DNA of 64,000 nt, taken from contig JAHEWK010000010.1 of NCBI GenBank assembly GCA_020740775.1, positions 1,240,001 to 1,304,000 on the forward strand. The letters run 5' to 3'. Below, one piece after another: positions 45,794 to 57,950 of the stretch. Numbering within the stretch: the first letter of the stretch is position 1; every line of letters begins with the position of its first letter. Under the pieces are notes generated by a model, which made no database searches, was not told the origin of the DNA, and saw nothing but the letters and a program-made list of their open reading frames with translations. The translations under genes were made by a program, and so were the position numbers. This DNA is from Ilyonectria destructans. Its lineage: Eukaryota; Ascomycota; Sordariomycetes; Hypocreales; Nectriaceae.

Positions 45794-46345
45794 TGTTAAA
45801 GTCTATAAATATATAACTTTATAACTTCTTTATAAGATTAAGCTTTAAGCTTTAAGCTTTAAAATATAGCTTAAAAATCCTATAAAAATTCTTATAAGAA
45901 GATACTAAAATACAGTATTATTACTGATATTCATACTGTATGACTAATCAGCCCGAATCGGCTTATTAATCTATCTGCGCTTTAAAATCAGTTGATTTTA
46001 AAGTATACGCTATTTAGAATCAATATTACTCAATAAGGAAAGTACCCATAAGGACAAATGCAGTACCATAAGAAAGCTGGAATTTTAGGCTTTCCAATGG
46101 TATATATATTGTCTTAATACAATAGCTGGATTTTAAGCAAATTGTCTATAAAAAGGCTGAGACCCTCTGGGTAATTCCAGAATTAATTTATATCATCACT
46201 ACATAATACACTATTAATACACTATCTTATACTATCTTATACTATCTACCTCTTATCTTTATATACCCCTTAACCTTATATCCTTTATTAGGATATTTCT
46301 TTTATAATTATATTACTTTATTCCACTGCCTTATAACCTCTAATA
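45794..46345 (+). repeat. 3' LTR of the copia element
   Basis: 552 bp, begins TGTTAAAG. It is less mutated than the 5' copy, with about four sites where this copy carries the A or T. Confidence 0.9.
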
Positions 46346-46358
46346 TACTGTATCTATT

Positions 46359-46549
46359 GAAGTTATTTACTTATATATAACTGTACGTATTAAGGTTATT
46401 TACTTACATTAACTGTATGCATTAAGGTTATCTACCTATAGATAACAGCTATAAAGTCATTTACTTCCTGACGACTGCATACATTAAAGTCATTTACTTC
46501 TATATAACTATACGCATTAAAGTCACCTACTTACAGATAACAGCTATAG
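46359..46549 (+). repeat. Minisatellite, about six units of 28-35 bp, in the MULE 3' region
   Basis: Units begin GTTATTTACTT, GTTATCTACCT, GTCATTTACTT or GTCACCTACTT. They end alternately in CATTAA-type or AACAGCTATA-type sequence. Differences are mostly transitions. Subterminal position inside the MULE, near its right inverted repeat. Confidence 0.65.
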
Positions 46550-46713
46550 TATTATGACCAAATTGTACGTTATTCACAGTCTTCCGCAGACTGGTACGTT
46601 ATCTCCGGGTCAAATATGATACCTCAAATGGCTGAATATACACCAAATCATCATCTTCATTTAATGGCATCAATAAATGCCCCGTAGGTGTGTGCAAAAG
46701 AGATATCCCTCGA

Positions 46714-46805
46714 ACTCACTATATGACCGATCTTTATTGCACGCCTAGCCGTGCAAATGTTACGTGTTGGTAATTGTACGGCTAGCCGTGTCGGTACTCT
46801 TCGCC
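46714..46805 (-). repeat. Right terminal inverted repeat of the MULE
   Basis: Reverse-complement partner of 36039-36130. The right 9-bp duplication CTATGTCTC follows at 46806-46814. Confidence 0.88.
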
Positions 46806-46814
46806 CTATGTCTC

Positions 46815-47428
46815 TTGGGTCTTAATCAGCCGACATCATTCTCCATTCTCTCTTCGTCCGGACCATTGGATTTGAGCTTGCAAAGTGGGTCTTGCTTCCG
46901 ATTAAGCAGGCTCCAATCTTCCAATGGAAATGTTACCAAGCCCGAAAGACTCGATATATGGGAGCTATCCCTTTGGAGCTCTCTTTGCAAATGCCAGGCA
47001 ACAATGATGCCGTTGAATGGGCAGTGAGCACATTCACACTGTATTTGCTAGTTATCTTCCACCAAACGCGACTTTTCGCATAGTGTTTAGCCTCATTTCG
47101 GACTGTGTGGTCCAAGCGCCCTTCGTTTTCCCGTTCTAGGCATCGACCTCTCACTCGACTTCAGCCCTGGCGATAGCTTCACCACCTTGACCTTATAATC
47201 ATCAAGTCCTCCCTTCCTCTGAACTCATTGATCCTCCATTTATTAAAATTTAGTAGCATCTTGGATTGTTCTCCTTCCCTGGTTCTTTCGGCGTGCTTCT
47301 GTTCCTCATTGCTTGGCACAGCGTGCTGTTTCGGTCTCAGCCCCATTCTCAGCCGCAGCCCTCAGCCTCATGCTGTCTTTTCAACTGCTTCCCGCTCCGT
47401 CCATCAGTCCCATCTCCAGGAGTCTGAA
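46815..47428. promoter_or_regulatory. Promoter and leader of the ankyrin gene, next to the MULE
   Basis: Normal-composition DNA resumes exactly after the MULE duplication. The frame of the downstream gene is open back to 47228, but that part is CT-rich, Ser/Cys/Leu-rich in translation and probably leader. Confidence 0.4.
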
Positions 47429-50400
47429 ATGCCTCTAGCGCATCCCAAGATGGCGGAGAGGATCGTTTCGTTAAAGAACTCAACGTTTGCTCTTTGCTTG
47501 ACCATCAACAAGCACCTGAAGGCCTCCACCTCAACACACAACAACGACCTCAAGGCCCTGGTCGTTGAGCTGCGGTTGCTCGGAGGATCCCTTTACAGCC
47601 TCGAACAGCTCATCCTTGAGTTGCAAGGAACTGAAGAGGATGTTTCCAATGCGTCCGGTCCCGCTGAGCGGCCCAGCTGGCCGGCAGTAGACGGCTGCGA
47701 GCTCCTAGTCCAGGCCCTCCAAACCTTGCACGCAATGGCAGACCCCGATGGGCTCAAACATGCCAAGTCAGCACTAATTGGATATCGCTCCAAGTTTGGG
47801 TTCATTCTTGGCTCGTCGGAATCCCTTCAGGATGTGGATCTCCATTTCTGCGTCCTCGGAAAAGAGCCCACGCCACGGCTACGCCGCAAGGGCCAAAGCG
47901 TCGATGACGCTCAAGATTTGTCTCGTTCTGGTTCTTACGCTGTCGAAGAGGACCCAACCCCGGAAATCCTGTCAACTTGGATGGGAATTCTCAACTCTCC
48001 TGACCACAACCGTGAGCCGGCAGAATACGCGGGAGAAATGGCCAACGTCCAATCCCGTCGCCTCACGTCACCGCTGTATCGGACGGCGGCAGTTCGATGG
48101 CCAACCTACGCTGAGGCTCACTGGCCAGAACTCGGATCTCAAATCCGCTCCCTTTTTCAGAAACCTGGGCCCTTCAACTTTGTGCAATGGGTGCTCGAGT
48201 ATGCCAGAGAGACGTATCCTCGCACCTTTGGCAGTTTGGCCATGTCACCCAAGTCACTGTTGGAACTGACAGATGCTCTGTGCAATGGATCTATCTCGCC
48301 GCTGCACATGGCTGCTGCACTTGGTTTACGCAGCCTTTGCAAAGATCTGCTCTCTGAAGGGGCCGACGTCAACGATATAGGCTTCCTCGGTAGCCCCCTG
48401 TTCTGTGCCTTTGTCGGCCCCAAGGTGCTGACGACACGAGCGGAGCCAGAGTCATGGGCCTCTCTGCTCGACAGCGACCACGCTGGCAGGGATCGCGCCG
48501 CCACAATCATCTTGCTTCTTGATAAAGGCGCGGATTGCGGGTACAAGTACCAATGGAAGAACGCCGAGGAGGTGTCGCTCGCGGGCTTAAGCTTGTGGGC
48601 AGCGTTGATCACCGAGCATGACCCTATCTTCAATATCACCATGACCAGAGGCGCTGACCTCGACGGCGCCATAATCCAACTCATCCAACGCGAGAAATTT
48701 GTGGATCCAGGCGTCGCATCACAAGTCAGGGTCTCTCGCTTGCTTACCTTTTTATTTGACCTCACTCTAGCTCCCGAGGCCGAAAAGGACCCAAACGCAG
48801 AAGAGCTTCGAGAAGCAGTTCGCCTACTTATGAAGGAGTCGGGCATTATATTTGCTGGTGCACAGGATGGCCAGTGCGTGCCGGGTCTTGGAGATGCGAA
48901 GTTTCGGTTTCTCGTCCGAGAGTCTATTGTGAATTCTGATTCGTTCCTCTTTCATCGCCTAATTCTGGATCCGAGATTCGATCCCGACCTCTCCTTTGAC
49001 GAGCGTCAGGTTGGAGGCACCATTCTTCATATGGCTACCGAAGGTGGTCATGTCGAGATTATTGACAGCCTCATCAAAGCCGGGGCCAGCTTGACAGAAA
49101 CTGACGCCGAAGGTCGCACGCCAATGATGGTTGTTGAGGAGCCGCCGGTGCTGTCAAAACTGGTCCTGGAATATGGCGCTACAACGACCGACGTAGATAA
49201 CAACGGGCGAACAATATGGCACCTCGCTGCATCAACAAACTACGCCGAGCTTATCAAATGGCTACGCGAAAATGACCCATGCAAGAAACAGAATCTGGCT
49301 ACGAGGAACTTGTTAGGCTGCACGCCTCTAGATGATGCCTTCTTGTACATCTACAGCCTAAGAGCTCTTCCCAAGGGGTGGAAACAAACACCGCCAGTGG
49401 CCGCCAGAGCTCTCCTCGCAGATTACGACACAATCCCACCTGTGGAGTCCACAGCTGCACTTCTCCATTGTGCCATCGAGTGGGGTGAACTAGACTTGCT
49501 GGACGATTTGGTCAAGCTTGGCTGTAAGCCAGACAAATCTCAGGGCCCACTCCTTCGCAGCCTCAATCTCTCTGCTTCCAACGAAATGCTAGAGAGGGTT
49601 CTGGAGCTGTGTAAGGATTCAAGTCTCATATTTGGCGACGGGGCCTCAGTGGCAGAGACAATTCTCACCAACACAGTACTCGACATTCGTCAAAATGACG
49701 CGACCTTTTCCCATCCAACGGCTCATCCGTCTTGTTACCCGAAGCTCACGGAAAGCGCTTATGAGAAGCTTCTGACACCTGAGGTCATCAAATCTCGAGA
49801 CTCCCGTGGTCGGGGTATCTGGGAACGGTTCTGCGATAACGTCTTGCCGATGATTTCTGGGCCGTCATGCCAACATCCACAACAGCTGTTGTTTTTGTCA
49901 AGCTTCATTTGCACCGCACTTGCATCTCTTAATAGCCATGGGGCCTTGGAAGCCTATGAACAAGATACTGGGAGTTGGGCAATTCTTTACATGGCCGATC
50001 GTACCGGTGTCAGTCCGTCATGGGAGCGCTGGCAATTCCCTTTCATTCCATATGCCCTGGACTTTTCTACACCGGATGGGGATGGACCCAAGTTCGTCGA
50101 CTCCACAGGTGGAGTGCTTCTCTTGGCCCAGGCGGTTCGGCGTGGCCAAGCGTCGTTGGTCGAGTTATTAATTACAAAGGGCGTGAAAGTCCACATTCAA
50201 CGACCAGACCTGTACAACAAATCTTTGCTCGAGCATCTCATTCCAGATGTCATCTTGCATGGGCCGATCTTAGAGACCCTGCTAGAGTCTCTTGAGCCAC
50301 TTTCCCTGGTAGATCAACAGCATAGACTCTTTAGAGCCTTGTTGGAACTGCATCGGGAATCCCATTCACTTAGGGTACTGAAAGCTTTACTGACACAGAA

Positions 50401-52916
50401 GCTAATTGATCCGAATCAAATCTCAACCGGTCATCCAGACCCGCGGACCATGCTTCAAGAGGCGATAGATGATCTTAGACCCGATCTAGCGCTGGTGTTG
50501 CTTGACCATGGGGCTGACCCAGCCTTGACAAAGAACGGAGACCACGCTGTCCTCGCGGCAGCCAAGGGGGGATACGTGGACATATTCAACAAGGTCGCCG
50601 AAGTAGCAGGTTCCGATTTCAACTGGCATTGCTATTACGATGTGAGCGGCGAGCGTACATTCAATGCGCTACAGGTTGCTGCAGCAAATGGACGGCCGAA
50701 CGCTCTGTCGTGGCTCCTAGAGCGAACGTCACTACGCTTTGATATAGATGGAGGGTCTCCCAGGAATAGCCTCGCGCCCATTCACCTAGCCGTCAAGGGC
50801 GGGTCGCTAAGTTGTGTCAGGGTTCTCGACGACAGCGGCGCAAACTTGGAGATCCAGGATTCAAATGGTTCCACGCCGCTTATGTTGGCCATCCGAGGGG
50901 AGCATGAGGACATTTTCCGTTATCTCTTGGACGTCGGCGTCAATACTGAACTCGATCGGTATGGGATCCACATCGCATCGAGTAAGAGTCGCGCCGCAGC
51001 CGGGTTCATCAGTGAATTTGTGGCGGACAAACTCGGAGTCACTCCACCCGAGCCCTTGAGAGTACCTAATCCCGTAAAGCTTGGGTCTTGTCTCGCGGAC
51101 TTGATAGAGCACTGTCATTCGCAGAGCGAGGGAGTCATTGCAAAGGTTCTCACTCACGTCCCAAAGGAGTTTCTGGTCTCTGCTGTCCTGCCCTGCCGCG
51201 GCTGTACGCTTCTCAGTTTCGCCGGCGCCCATGGCTGCACCCACATGATGCTCGAGCTCGTCGAAGGGGGGTTCGGGGGCTTCGTTACCGGTTGCGCCAA
51301 TCACTGGCCCGTTGGCTACAACGTCCTCCATCATGCGTGTTTCGGCCTTCTCCGGCAACTGGACGACGAGGAGCCGGAGCTTATCGAAACCACCATCATC
51401 TTCATTCGAAAGTGTCTGGACGCCTACTTAACAGAGGGCATCTTATGGTTTCTCGTAGACTCCACGCCTCTTCACGCAATTGTACAGTTTGGGGGTGTCA
51501 CTCACGGCGAGCGCTTCGAAATCCGCGAAAGGGCACTTCGAGTGCTGTTGAACCACCTCGAGGCGCGTGCAGACGAGTATTGGTAAGTGGCCCCTCAGAA
51601 ACTAGCTTCAGTATACTGACGATTGCAGGAAACTGGTGGAAGAAGCAGGAGTATCGCAAGTGCCCGACTACGTTGAAGGCGAGGACACGGCGACGAGACT
51701 CAAGCGCTACGTCGTCAACATACGGCGCAGCTCATTGGATTGGCTGGGTTATTCCGGCGGCACCCTTCCAAACGCCCTTCATCTCCTCATCGATGGGCTC
51801 GGCGTCAACCTTGAGCCGGCGGAAGAATCACAGAGAAGCATGCTCCAGCTCCTGATATCAAACGGGATAGACGTCGACGCCAAGGACGGAGACTCGATGA
51901 CAGCCCTCCACTTGGCATGTTTAAGGGGAAACCTCGCCGTGGTCCAGATCCTCATCGAGGCCGGAGCCGATCCCAACGTACGGGACGACACGGGCGCCTC
52001 CCCTTTGTCTCGAGCCATTGACTGCGGTCGCATGGAACCGGTCCGATATTTGATCGAGCATGGCGCTGACCCCACGACTTTTACTGGGTTGCCTTATCTT
52101 CTGCACAAGAGCCCGAGCTCGAACACGTCCTACATGAAAGAGGTTTCCAAGCTTGGATTGGACTGGTACGCAACCGCCCCCGGAAGCTCGAGCATCGCCT
52201 TGATGATGATCGTCGCGACGCCCTGTACAAGAATGTCCATCTTGAACGGCAATGCCCATGTCGACTTTTCCCGCCTCGCCTCCGAAAGACCGACGCTTCT
52301 CAACTTGCTCATATCTCGTCACTGCACACCTAGCGAGGTCAAGAAGGTCCTGAAGCGTGTTCCCCAGGAGTACCACAGCCAAATCTTACACCCAGACCCA
52401 TGCACCAACGTGCAACCTTCCTGTCTGCCCATTCGCAAGGGGGACGTAGCCATGCTCGAAATGCTCCTCACCTTTGGATGGAACATGGAGAAGGAGATTT
52501 CCGAAGAAGGCTCCGCCCTCATGTTGGCTTGCAGCGTGGGCCAGTTGCATGTCGTCAGCCTGCTGGTCCGCCGCGGCGCGCGACTCGCCTACGTCGCCAC
52601 AAACAACCGTGGCCAGAGGGTCCTCAGATCTGTATTCAAGGCAGGACGACATCACAAATCTGTCATAAGGTGGTTGCTAGTCGGACGCCACCAGCAGTGG
52701 AACTACCTCGAGGAGGCAGATGACGCTTCGCCCGAGGTAGCCACCAAGTTATGGTCGGGTCCTCGCAAGGGCGCTCACAAACTCTCTGGGCTTGATGGGC
52801 AATACATCAGAGCTTCAGGGAATACATACGAGGACAAACTCACGGTTCTCCACCGTGTTGCACAGATCCACAAGAAACTTGCCAACAAGATTGTGCACGT
52901 CACGCTGGTTGAATAA
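47429..52916 (+). CDS. Giant ankyrin-repeat protein
   Basis: Large repeat protein of 1813 aa, probably a protein-interaction scaffold; the target is unknown. Exons 47429-51582 and 51629-52916 are joined by a 46-bp GT-AG intron that restores EYWKLVEEAGV. The N-terminal 120 residues are helical with repeated Leu and resemble the helical leader domains often found before fungal repeat or STAND modules (inference). Recognisable ankyrin units include SPLHMAAALGLRSLCKDLL (residue about 290), TILHMATEGGHVEIIDSLI (530), APIHLAVKGGSLSCVRVL (1116), and TALHLACLRGNLAVVQILI (1475) with its successor SPLSRAIDCGRMEPVRYLI. SALMLACSVGQLHVVSLLV lies at about 1680. Repeats between these are degenerate. No NACHT, kinase or membrane segment was seen. 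The start at 47429 (MPLAHPKMAERI) was preferred over 47228 because the intervening translation looks like leader. Confidence 0.85.
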
Positions 52917-53261
52917 TTAGATAACAAGGAATGGGAGGGTTTCAGCAAATATTTTGGAGACTCTGGGATATAATCAAGGCTTTTGGGTAGCAATGAATGC
53001 TGGATGGATACGAGGTTCGGCGTTTGGATAGGAACCGTGGAGGTTCCGTGAGGGATCGGGGCTAGAATGAAGTCATGATATTCACTTTTGGACGATTTCA
53101 ATGAGACGACTTCGATTCCTCAAGACCAGGGACATGTTACATTGATGGCGGCTACGCTATGGCCTATGGATGTACACAAGCACATCCCAACTCCCAAACT
53201 CCGGAAAATCCAGTTCGCCAATCCCATTCTTGGCCCTTCCATCCCATAATATGACATCTCA
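52917..53261. other. Convergent 3' spacer
   Basis: This 345-bp spacer lies between the 3' ends of the ankyrin and Prp22 genes. Nothing else was seen. Confidence 0.4.
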
Positions 53262-56200
53262 TCAACCCCATGTACCACCACCGCCGCCGCCTCTGCCTCC
53301 CTTCCGCTGAGCACTCAATCGCCAGTCGTCCTCGCCGGCGAACTTGTTGTACAGCGGCTGGATGCGCTCGGCCTTCTTGCGCTTGCTCAGCTTGTCCGTG
53401 CCGGCAACCTTGAAGAAGGTCGGCGCCGCCTCGACGAGCCACTTGGGCTCGATGCCCGTGGTGCAGTGCATGTACTCCTTGGTGGTCAGGACAAGCGTGT
53501 GGTAGATGACCCACTCAGCCTGCTTGCCGAACAGCGCAGAGCTGGGGTGCAGGTAGACGGGCGTGCCCTCGATGAGTGTCTTGTAGCCCTCCTGCGGATC
53601 CTTGCGCGCGGCGTTGCGGAAGAAGCCCGAGCAGAGCGCCTGGCGCACCTTTTCCGTCTTGCGGCCGCACGACACCACGGAATGCTTGTAGCGGTCCATG
53701 ATCTTGACGAGCTGGTCGCGGACGTCCTTGGCGCGGCGCATGGAGCGAGCCTGGATGAAATTCTCGAAGCACCAAGGGCTCGAGTAGCCGCTGTGCTTCC
53801 AGGCGTTGTAGACGTTCAGCAGCGTGAGGTGGTCGCCGTGGGGGTCGTGGAACTTGGCCTTCTTCTGGTCTGCCTGCGTCTGCTTCTCCTTTGGTCGGTA
53901 GAAGACGTTGGGGAGGTTCAGCATGGCGACGATACTGAGCATCTCGTCGGAGCAGTCGAGGCCGACAGCAGCGATCAAGACCTTGGCGAGTGACGGCTCC
54001 ATGGGGAAATCAGCCATCTTCCTGCCCAGACGCGTCAACAGACCCTCGTCATCAAGGGCACTGAGGGCGTAGAGCTCTTCCAGGGCAGTAAGCATAGTGT
54101 TGATAGGTGGGGGGTCCATAAAGTCGAAATGCAAAAGGTCATTGATGCCCATGGCTTTTAGCATGAGAATCGTATGAGACAAGTTCTGGCGCTGGATTTC
54201 GGGGATCGTAGTTGGCAGCATTTCAGACTGGTATGCTGCCTCGGTATACAGACGGAAGCATTTTCCAGGTCCGGTTCGGCCTGCTCGCCCGGCTCTCTGG
54301 TTTGCCTGCGCCTGGGAAATGGGAGTGACAACCAGAGAGTCCATGCCCAGCTTCGGGTCATAGGCATTCTGCTTGACGAAGCCGGGGTCGACGACGTAGT
54401 AAATCTCGTCGATAGTAATGGAAGTCTCGGCGATGTTGGTGGCGATGACCACCTTGCGGCTTCCGGCCGGCGCGGGCTCGAAAATGCGACTTTGCATCTC
54501 GGTAGGAAGCTGTGAGTAGACGGGGAGAATGAGGAGGTCTGGCACGTTTGGTCCCAAAGCTTTCATGCGCTCATACAAAATCTCACAGGCCGTGTCGATT
54601 TCCTCTTGGCCTGTCAGGAAAAGAAGAATATCACCCTTGGGCTCAGTGAGGTGAATCTGCATAACAGTGACTAGGGCAGAGTCCAGGTAGTCGGATTCGG
54701 GTTCCCTCGAGTAGAGAATCTCGACTGGGAACGTTCGGCCAGGAATAGTGAAAATAGGGCACTCGTTGAAGTATGCAGAGAATTTGTCGGCATCGAGCGT
54801 TGCAGAGGTGACAATGACCTTCAAGTCTAGCCGGCGCTTAAGCGTCTTCTTGAGCAAAGCAAAGAGCACATCAGTAGAGATGGTACGCTCGTGAGCCTCG
54901 TCAAGCATGATACACGAGTATCGCTTCATATCCGGATCCACAAGAATCTCACGCTGAAGCATACCGTCCGTCATGTACTTGATCTTGGTGCTCGGGCTGG
55001 TGCAATCCTCGAAACGAATGGTGTAACCAACCTCCTCTCCAAGCTTGCAGCCGACTTCTTCGGCCACACGCTTGGCCACAGACATGGCAGCCACACGACG
55101 GGGTTGGGTGCATCCGATGATGCCGTCGTTGGCGAATCCCGCCTCGGCCAAGTACTGGGTCAGCTGCGTGGTCTTTCCCGAGCCTGTCTCTCCAACCACG
55201 ATGAGGATCTGGTTGCCGTGAACAGCCTTGATAAGCTGGCTGCGGAAAGCATACACAGGCAACGACTCTCGCTGATCCTTGATGCTCATGTTGGTGCGCT
55301 TGCCCAAAGATTCACCCTTGGGAATGACGGCCCTCTTCCACTCCGGAACCTCGTCCGACTTGGCGTTGTTCCTCGCGTTCCTTAAATCGCTAGCAAACTT
55401 GCGCTTCTCGGGGTCCGCCATCGGGTCCTGCCACTGCGCCGACAAGTTTTCCTTGGACTCATCCTTGGCAGCAGCATCGGCCTCCTGTTGTTTTAATTCC
55501 TTCCGCTCCTTGGCCAGGGATGTGCCCGACATAGCGGCTCTGTTCATGGAGCCATCTGGGGCCTTGACGACACGAATGGGTGACAGCTCAAGAGACTGCT
55601 TTGTCTGGCCAGCCAAGAAAGGAGGCTCCTCCTCTCGCACTTCAATGTCGACGTCCTCTTCCAGCTCCATTTCACCATCGCCGCGCAGTGTCGCATTGTA
55701 GTCCTCTTCCAGGTCGGGGTAATCGGATGCCTTGGCGACTCCTGAGGCGATCAACTGTCGGATCTCCCATCTCTCGGGCGAAGTCATCCTCTTCTTCTGT
55801 CGTCGTGGGGGACCTAGCGCATCCCGTGGCATGGCTGGTGTGGGATCCATATAACCGTTCCTCCCTCCGCCTCCCAACGCCTCCATGTTAGCGCCAGTAG
55901 TCATACGTTCTTGCGGTTCTAGATCCATGCCGGTTTCTTGGTCTACATCCTTCATGGACAGGCCTATCCTTGATCCTTCGATGGCGGTGACCTTGACCCA
56001 TACCTGCTGTCCTCGCGACACCAGATCGGAAGGGTGGTTGATTCGCTGACCGGCAGCCATGCGAGATACGTGCACTAGACCATCGACCTTGCCCTTGACG
56101 TGGTGAATGTTCACGAAAGCACCAAAGTCCTTTATTCCCGTAACGTGTCCCTCGTAGACTTTGTGTAGCTCCGGCGAGTCGTCGATCTCAGGCTCGGGGG

Positions 56201-56849
56201 CCTTGCGGAAACGGTCGTCGGCTTCGTCTTCGTAACGTGTGCGGCCTCGTCGTTCCTTGCGCGAGTCGCGGTGTCCGTCTCGCCAGTCCTCATCTCCTCG
56301 GTCTTGCGACCGCGATCTTGACCGGTACTTGTCTCGTTTTCGTCGTTCTCGCGATCGAGATCTGTCCCTCCTCCTCCGTCGGGACTCCTTTTGGTCGTTC
56401 TCGGGGCTTCGACTACGCTTCCTCGATTCCTTCTCTTTCTTGGCCTTTCCTTCCAGACCCTCCAGCAGCGCCAGTGTGTCATCGATAGCATCTGCTCCGC
56501 CGTCACGCTCCGGCGCCTTGTCGGGCATGGCGAGGCCACTAAACACCTTTTCCTTTTCCTCGAGGGTTCGCGAATGGTGATGCTCCTCTGCGCTGGCGGC
56601 GCCGTTTTTGCCCTTGAACTTGGGGTGCATGGCCAGAACGAGGCGATCCAGGCTATCGATCAGACTTGGCGGGAAGTCTGCGCCAATGCCGGCGAGCTTC
56701 TCGCGGAACTGGGCGAGGGAGCTGCATTCTAGTCGTTGCGCGATGAGGAACTCGGCGAGGGTCTTGTCACCGACGCCGACGTGGTTCTGGAGTTCGGACG
56801 TGACTTTTGAAACGAGCGACAGCAGCTCGAGGTTCAAAAGGTCGTCCAT
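53262..56849 (-). CDS. prp22: Pre-mRNA-splicing DEAH helicase Prp22/DHX8
   Basis: ATP-dependent RNA helicase that releases spliced mRNA from the spliceosome and proofreads exon ligation. One exon encodes 1195 aa, the usual family length. Order: an N-terminal helical domain ([20 protein letters not shown]); an Arg/Ser/Asp-rich region (about residues 135-220, [17 protein letters not shown]); an S1 RNA-binding domain (about 228-302, [18 protein letters not shown]), which distinguishes Prp22 from Prp2, Prp16 and Prp43; then the DEAH core with [30 protein letters not shown], and [14 protein letters not shown], and a winged-helix/HA2/OB tail. The extreme C-terminus is Gly-rich ([12 protein letters not shown]). 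The start at MDDLL (56849) was preferred over the upstream in-frame ATG at 56951. An intronless splicing factor is common in this lineage. Confidence 0.96.
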   Translation of the reverse strand: MDDLLNLELLSLVSKVTSELQNHVGVGDKTLAEFLIAQRLECSSLAQFREKLAGIGADFPPSLIDSLDRLVLAMHPKFKGKNGAASAEEHHHSRTLEEKEKVFSGLAMPDKAPERDGGADAIDDTLALLEGLEGKAKKEKESRKRSRSPENDQKESRRRRRDRSRSRERRKRDKYRSRSRSQDRGDEDWRDGHRDSRKERRGRTRYEDEADDRFRKAPEPEIDDSPELHKVYEGHVTGIKDFGAFVNIHHVKGKVDGLVHVSRMAAGQRINHPSDLVSRGQQVWVKVTAIEGSRIGLSMKDVDQETGMDLEPQERMTTGANMEALGGGGRNGYMDPTPAMPRDALGPPRRQKKRMTSPERWEIRQLIASGVAKASDYPDLEEDYNATLRGDGEMELEEDVDIEVREEEPPFLAGQTKQSLELSPIRVVKAPDGSMNRAAMSGTSLAKERKELKQQEADAAAKDESKENLSAQWQDPMADPEKRKFASDLRNARNNAKSDEVPEWKRAVIPKGESLGKRTNMSIKDQRESLPVYAFRSQLIKAVHGNQILIVVGETGSGKTTQLTQYLAEAGFANDGIIGCTQPRRVAAMSVAKRVAEEVGCKLGEEVGYTIRFEDCTSPSTKIKYMTDGMLQREILVDPDMKRYSCIMLDEAHERTISTDVLFALLKKTLKRRLDLKVIVTSATLDADKFSAYFNECPIFTIPGRTFPVEILYSREPESDYLDSALVTVMQIHLTEPKGDILLFLTGQEEIDTACEILYERMKALGPNVPDLLILPVYSQLPTEMQSRIFEPAPAGSRKVVIATNIAETSITIDEIYYVVDPGFVKQNAYDPKLGMDSLVVTPISQAQANQRAGRAGRTGPGKCFRLYTEAAYQSEMLPTTIPEIQRQNLSHTILMLKAMGINDLLHFDFMDPPPINTMLTALEELYALSALDDEGLLTRLGRKMADFPMEPSLAKVLIAAVGLDCSDEMLSIVAMLNLPNVFYRPKEKQTQADQKKAKFHDPHGDHLTLLNVYNAWKHSGYSSPWCFENFIQARSMRRAKDVRDQLVKIMDRYKHSVVSCGRKTEKVRQALCSGFFRNAARKDPQEGYKTLIEGTPVYLHPSSALFGKQAEWVIYHTLVLTTKEYMHCTTGIEPKWLVEAAPTFFKVAGTDKLSKRKKAERIQPLYNKFAGEDDWRLSAQRKGGRGGGGGGTWG

Positions 56850-57950
56850 GGTGGGTTGAGGCCTGCGTGGACGCAGGATGGTATTTTTCGAGACCTGGCG
56901 CGACGGCGAAGTCGCGGGATGGTAAAAGTTGTAGGTCGCCCCTCTCACCACGGGAGAAGTGCGGGTGAACCGATCTGGTTCGGTGAGTGTCGGTGAGAGT
57001 TCTTACCCTAGAGCCGCCAGACAGGAAGGGTGTAGAATCGGCGAGACACGATGGAATTGGTAAGGTTGGTCATCAAATAAAATTATAGAATAGGAGTTAT
57101 ATACTTGATATTTCCAGCTGGGTTCCCATTCATTTCACATAGATTTGTGAGTCAACAGAGCGTGTGTCTGGAAACTGCAATGTATGTCACGGAACTATAC
57201 CCTCCGGGTTGGCAACCTGGGGGCTGATATTGAAATAGGCAGCATGGGAAGCCAAATTTTTAGAAACACATCATCCAGGAGACACCCAGCACCAGAGACC
57301 CGGAAATACACCGGCCTAGGTCTTGGTGATGGGTCTCACGTTTACCATAAGTGTAAATCGATTTGCTGGTGTAAGTGCGCGAGCATTTTGGCGCAAGACC
57401 CGCTAACAGTGAGTGACCTGACGTTTGCAGAATGCTCGGCAATCGGCAATAAAAATCCTTCCGAGAGCAAGACGGAGAGAAAATTTCAATAATGGCAGCC
57501 TAGAACCGCTGTGATTGCAGTGCATTGCAGTCTCTCAGCGATAGCGAATTCCCATCAGTGGGTTGCCTCCAGCACGGTACGTACCGCCAGCTTCAATGCT
57601 CTCCAGGATGACCCGGCTCGACGGCGTGGTGGAGCACCTGCCAGGGCCCCTCTGCGGCCAATCAAGTGCCCTAAAACCCCGGCACATTACGCAACCCCCG
57701 CTGCCGTTCAGTGCGTGCAGCGCCACCAGGTGACCTCCGGCGGGCGGTACGTACCGGGCTCGACTCACAGGCACCCGTTCACCAGGAATCGTCATTAGCG
57801 GCCTGCCTCAGCCTCAATACGAGTCCCAAACCCGCCACTCGCAATCCACTCTTCAACGCCTGGAAATCCTCCCTCGAATCGACTCTTCTACACCACAGCT
57901 GCCGATCGCCATCCATCGCTTCAACTTCATCCTCCATCCTCATCGTCGCC
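56850..57950. other. Divergent intergenic region
   Basis: This 1.1-kb spacer lies between the divergent Prp22 and Sna3-like genes. Short frames up to 102 aa show no domain. The last 150 bases are CT-rich leader. Confidence 0.45.

Larger units (their letters stand above)
40253..46345 (+). mobile_element. Ty1/copia LTR retrotransposon, full length (6093 bp)
   Basis: Two LTRs of exactly 552 bp flank a leader with primer-binding site, a single gag-pol frame in copia order (gag, protease, integrase, reverse transcriptase, RNase H) and a polypurine tract. The 5-bp duplication TACTG lies at 40248-40252 and 46346-46350. The ends are mutated from TG...CA to TA at the left LTR start and to TA at the right LTR end, both transitions. 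The element sits inside the MULE, downstream of its transposase. Two in-frame stops and altered key residues make it inactive as it stands. Confidence 0.92.
36039..46805 (+). mobile_element. Mutator-like (Hop-type MULE) DNA transposon, 10.77 kb with nested insertions
   Basis: Terminal inverted repeats of 92 bp (36039-36130 and 46714-46805) begin GGCGAAGAGTACCGACACGG and differ only at about six transitions. They are flanked by a perfect 9-bp direct repeat, which is diagnostic for Mutator-like elements. Inside is a degraded MULE transposase on the plus strand. Removing a solo LTR and a copia element with their duplications leaves about 4.1 kb, a plausible size for a fungal Hop-like MULE. Each terminal repeat holds a perfect 12-bp palindrome, ACGGCTAGCCGT (36055-36066). 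Almost the whole interior is strongly AT-biased, as expected after RIP. Insertion order: MULE first, then the LTR elements. Confidence 0.88.

Noticed and set aside
46359..46549. CRISPR-like array
   Set aside because: Direct repeats without conserved spacers, in a eukaryotic DNA transposon; it is a degenerate minisatellite.
47228..47428. 67-residue N-terminal extension of the ankyrin protein
   Set aside because: Ser/Cys/Leu-rich translation of CT-rich leader DNA; kept as an alternative start only.
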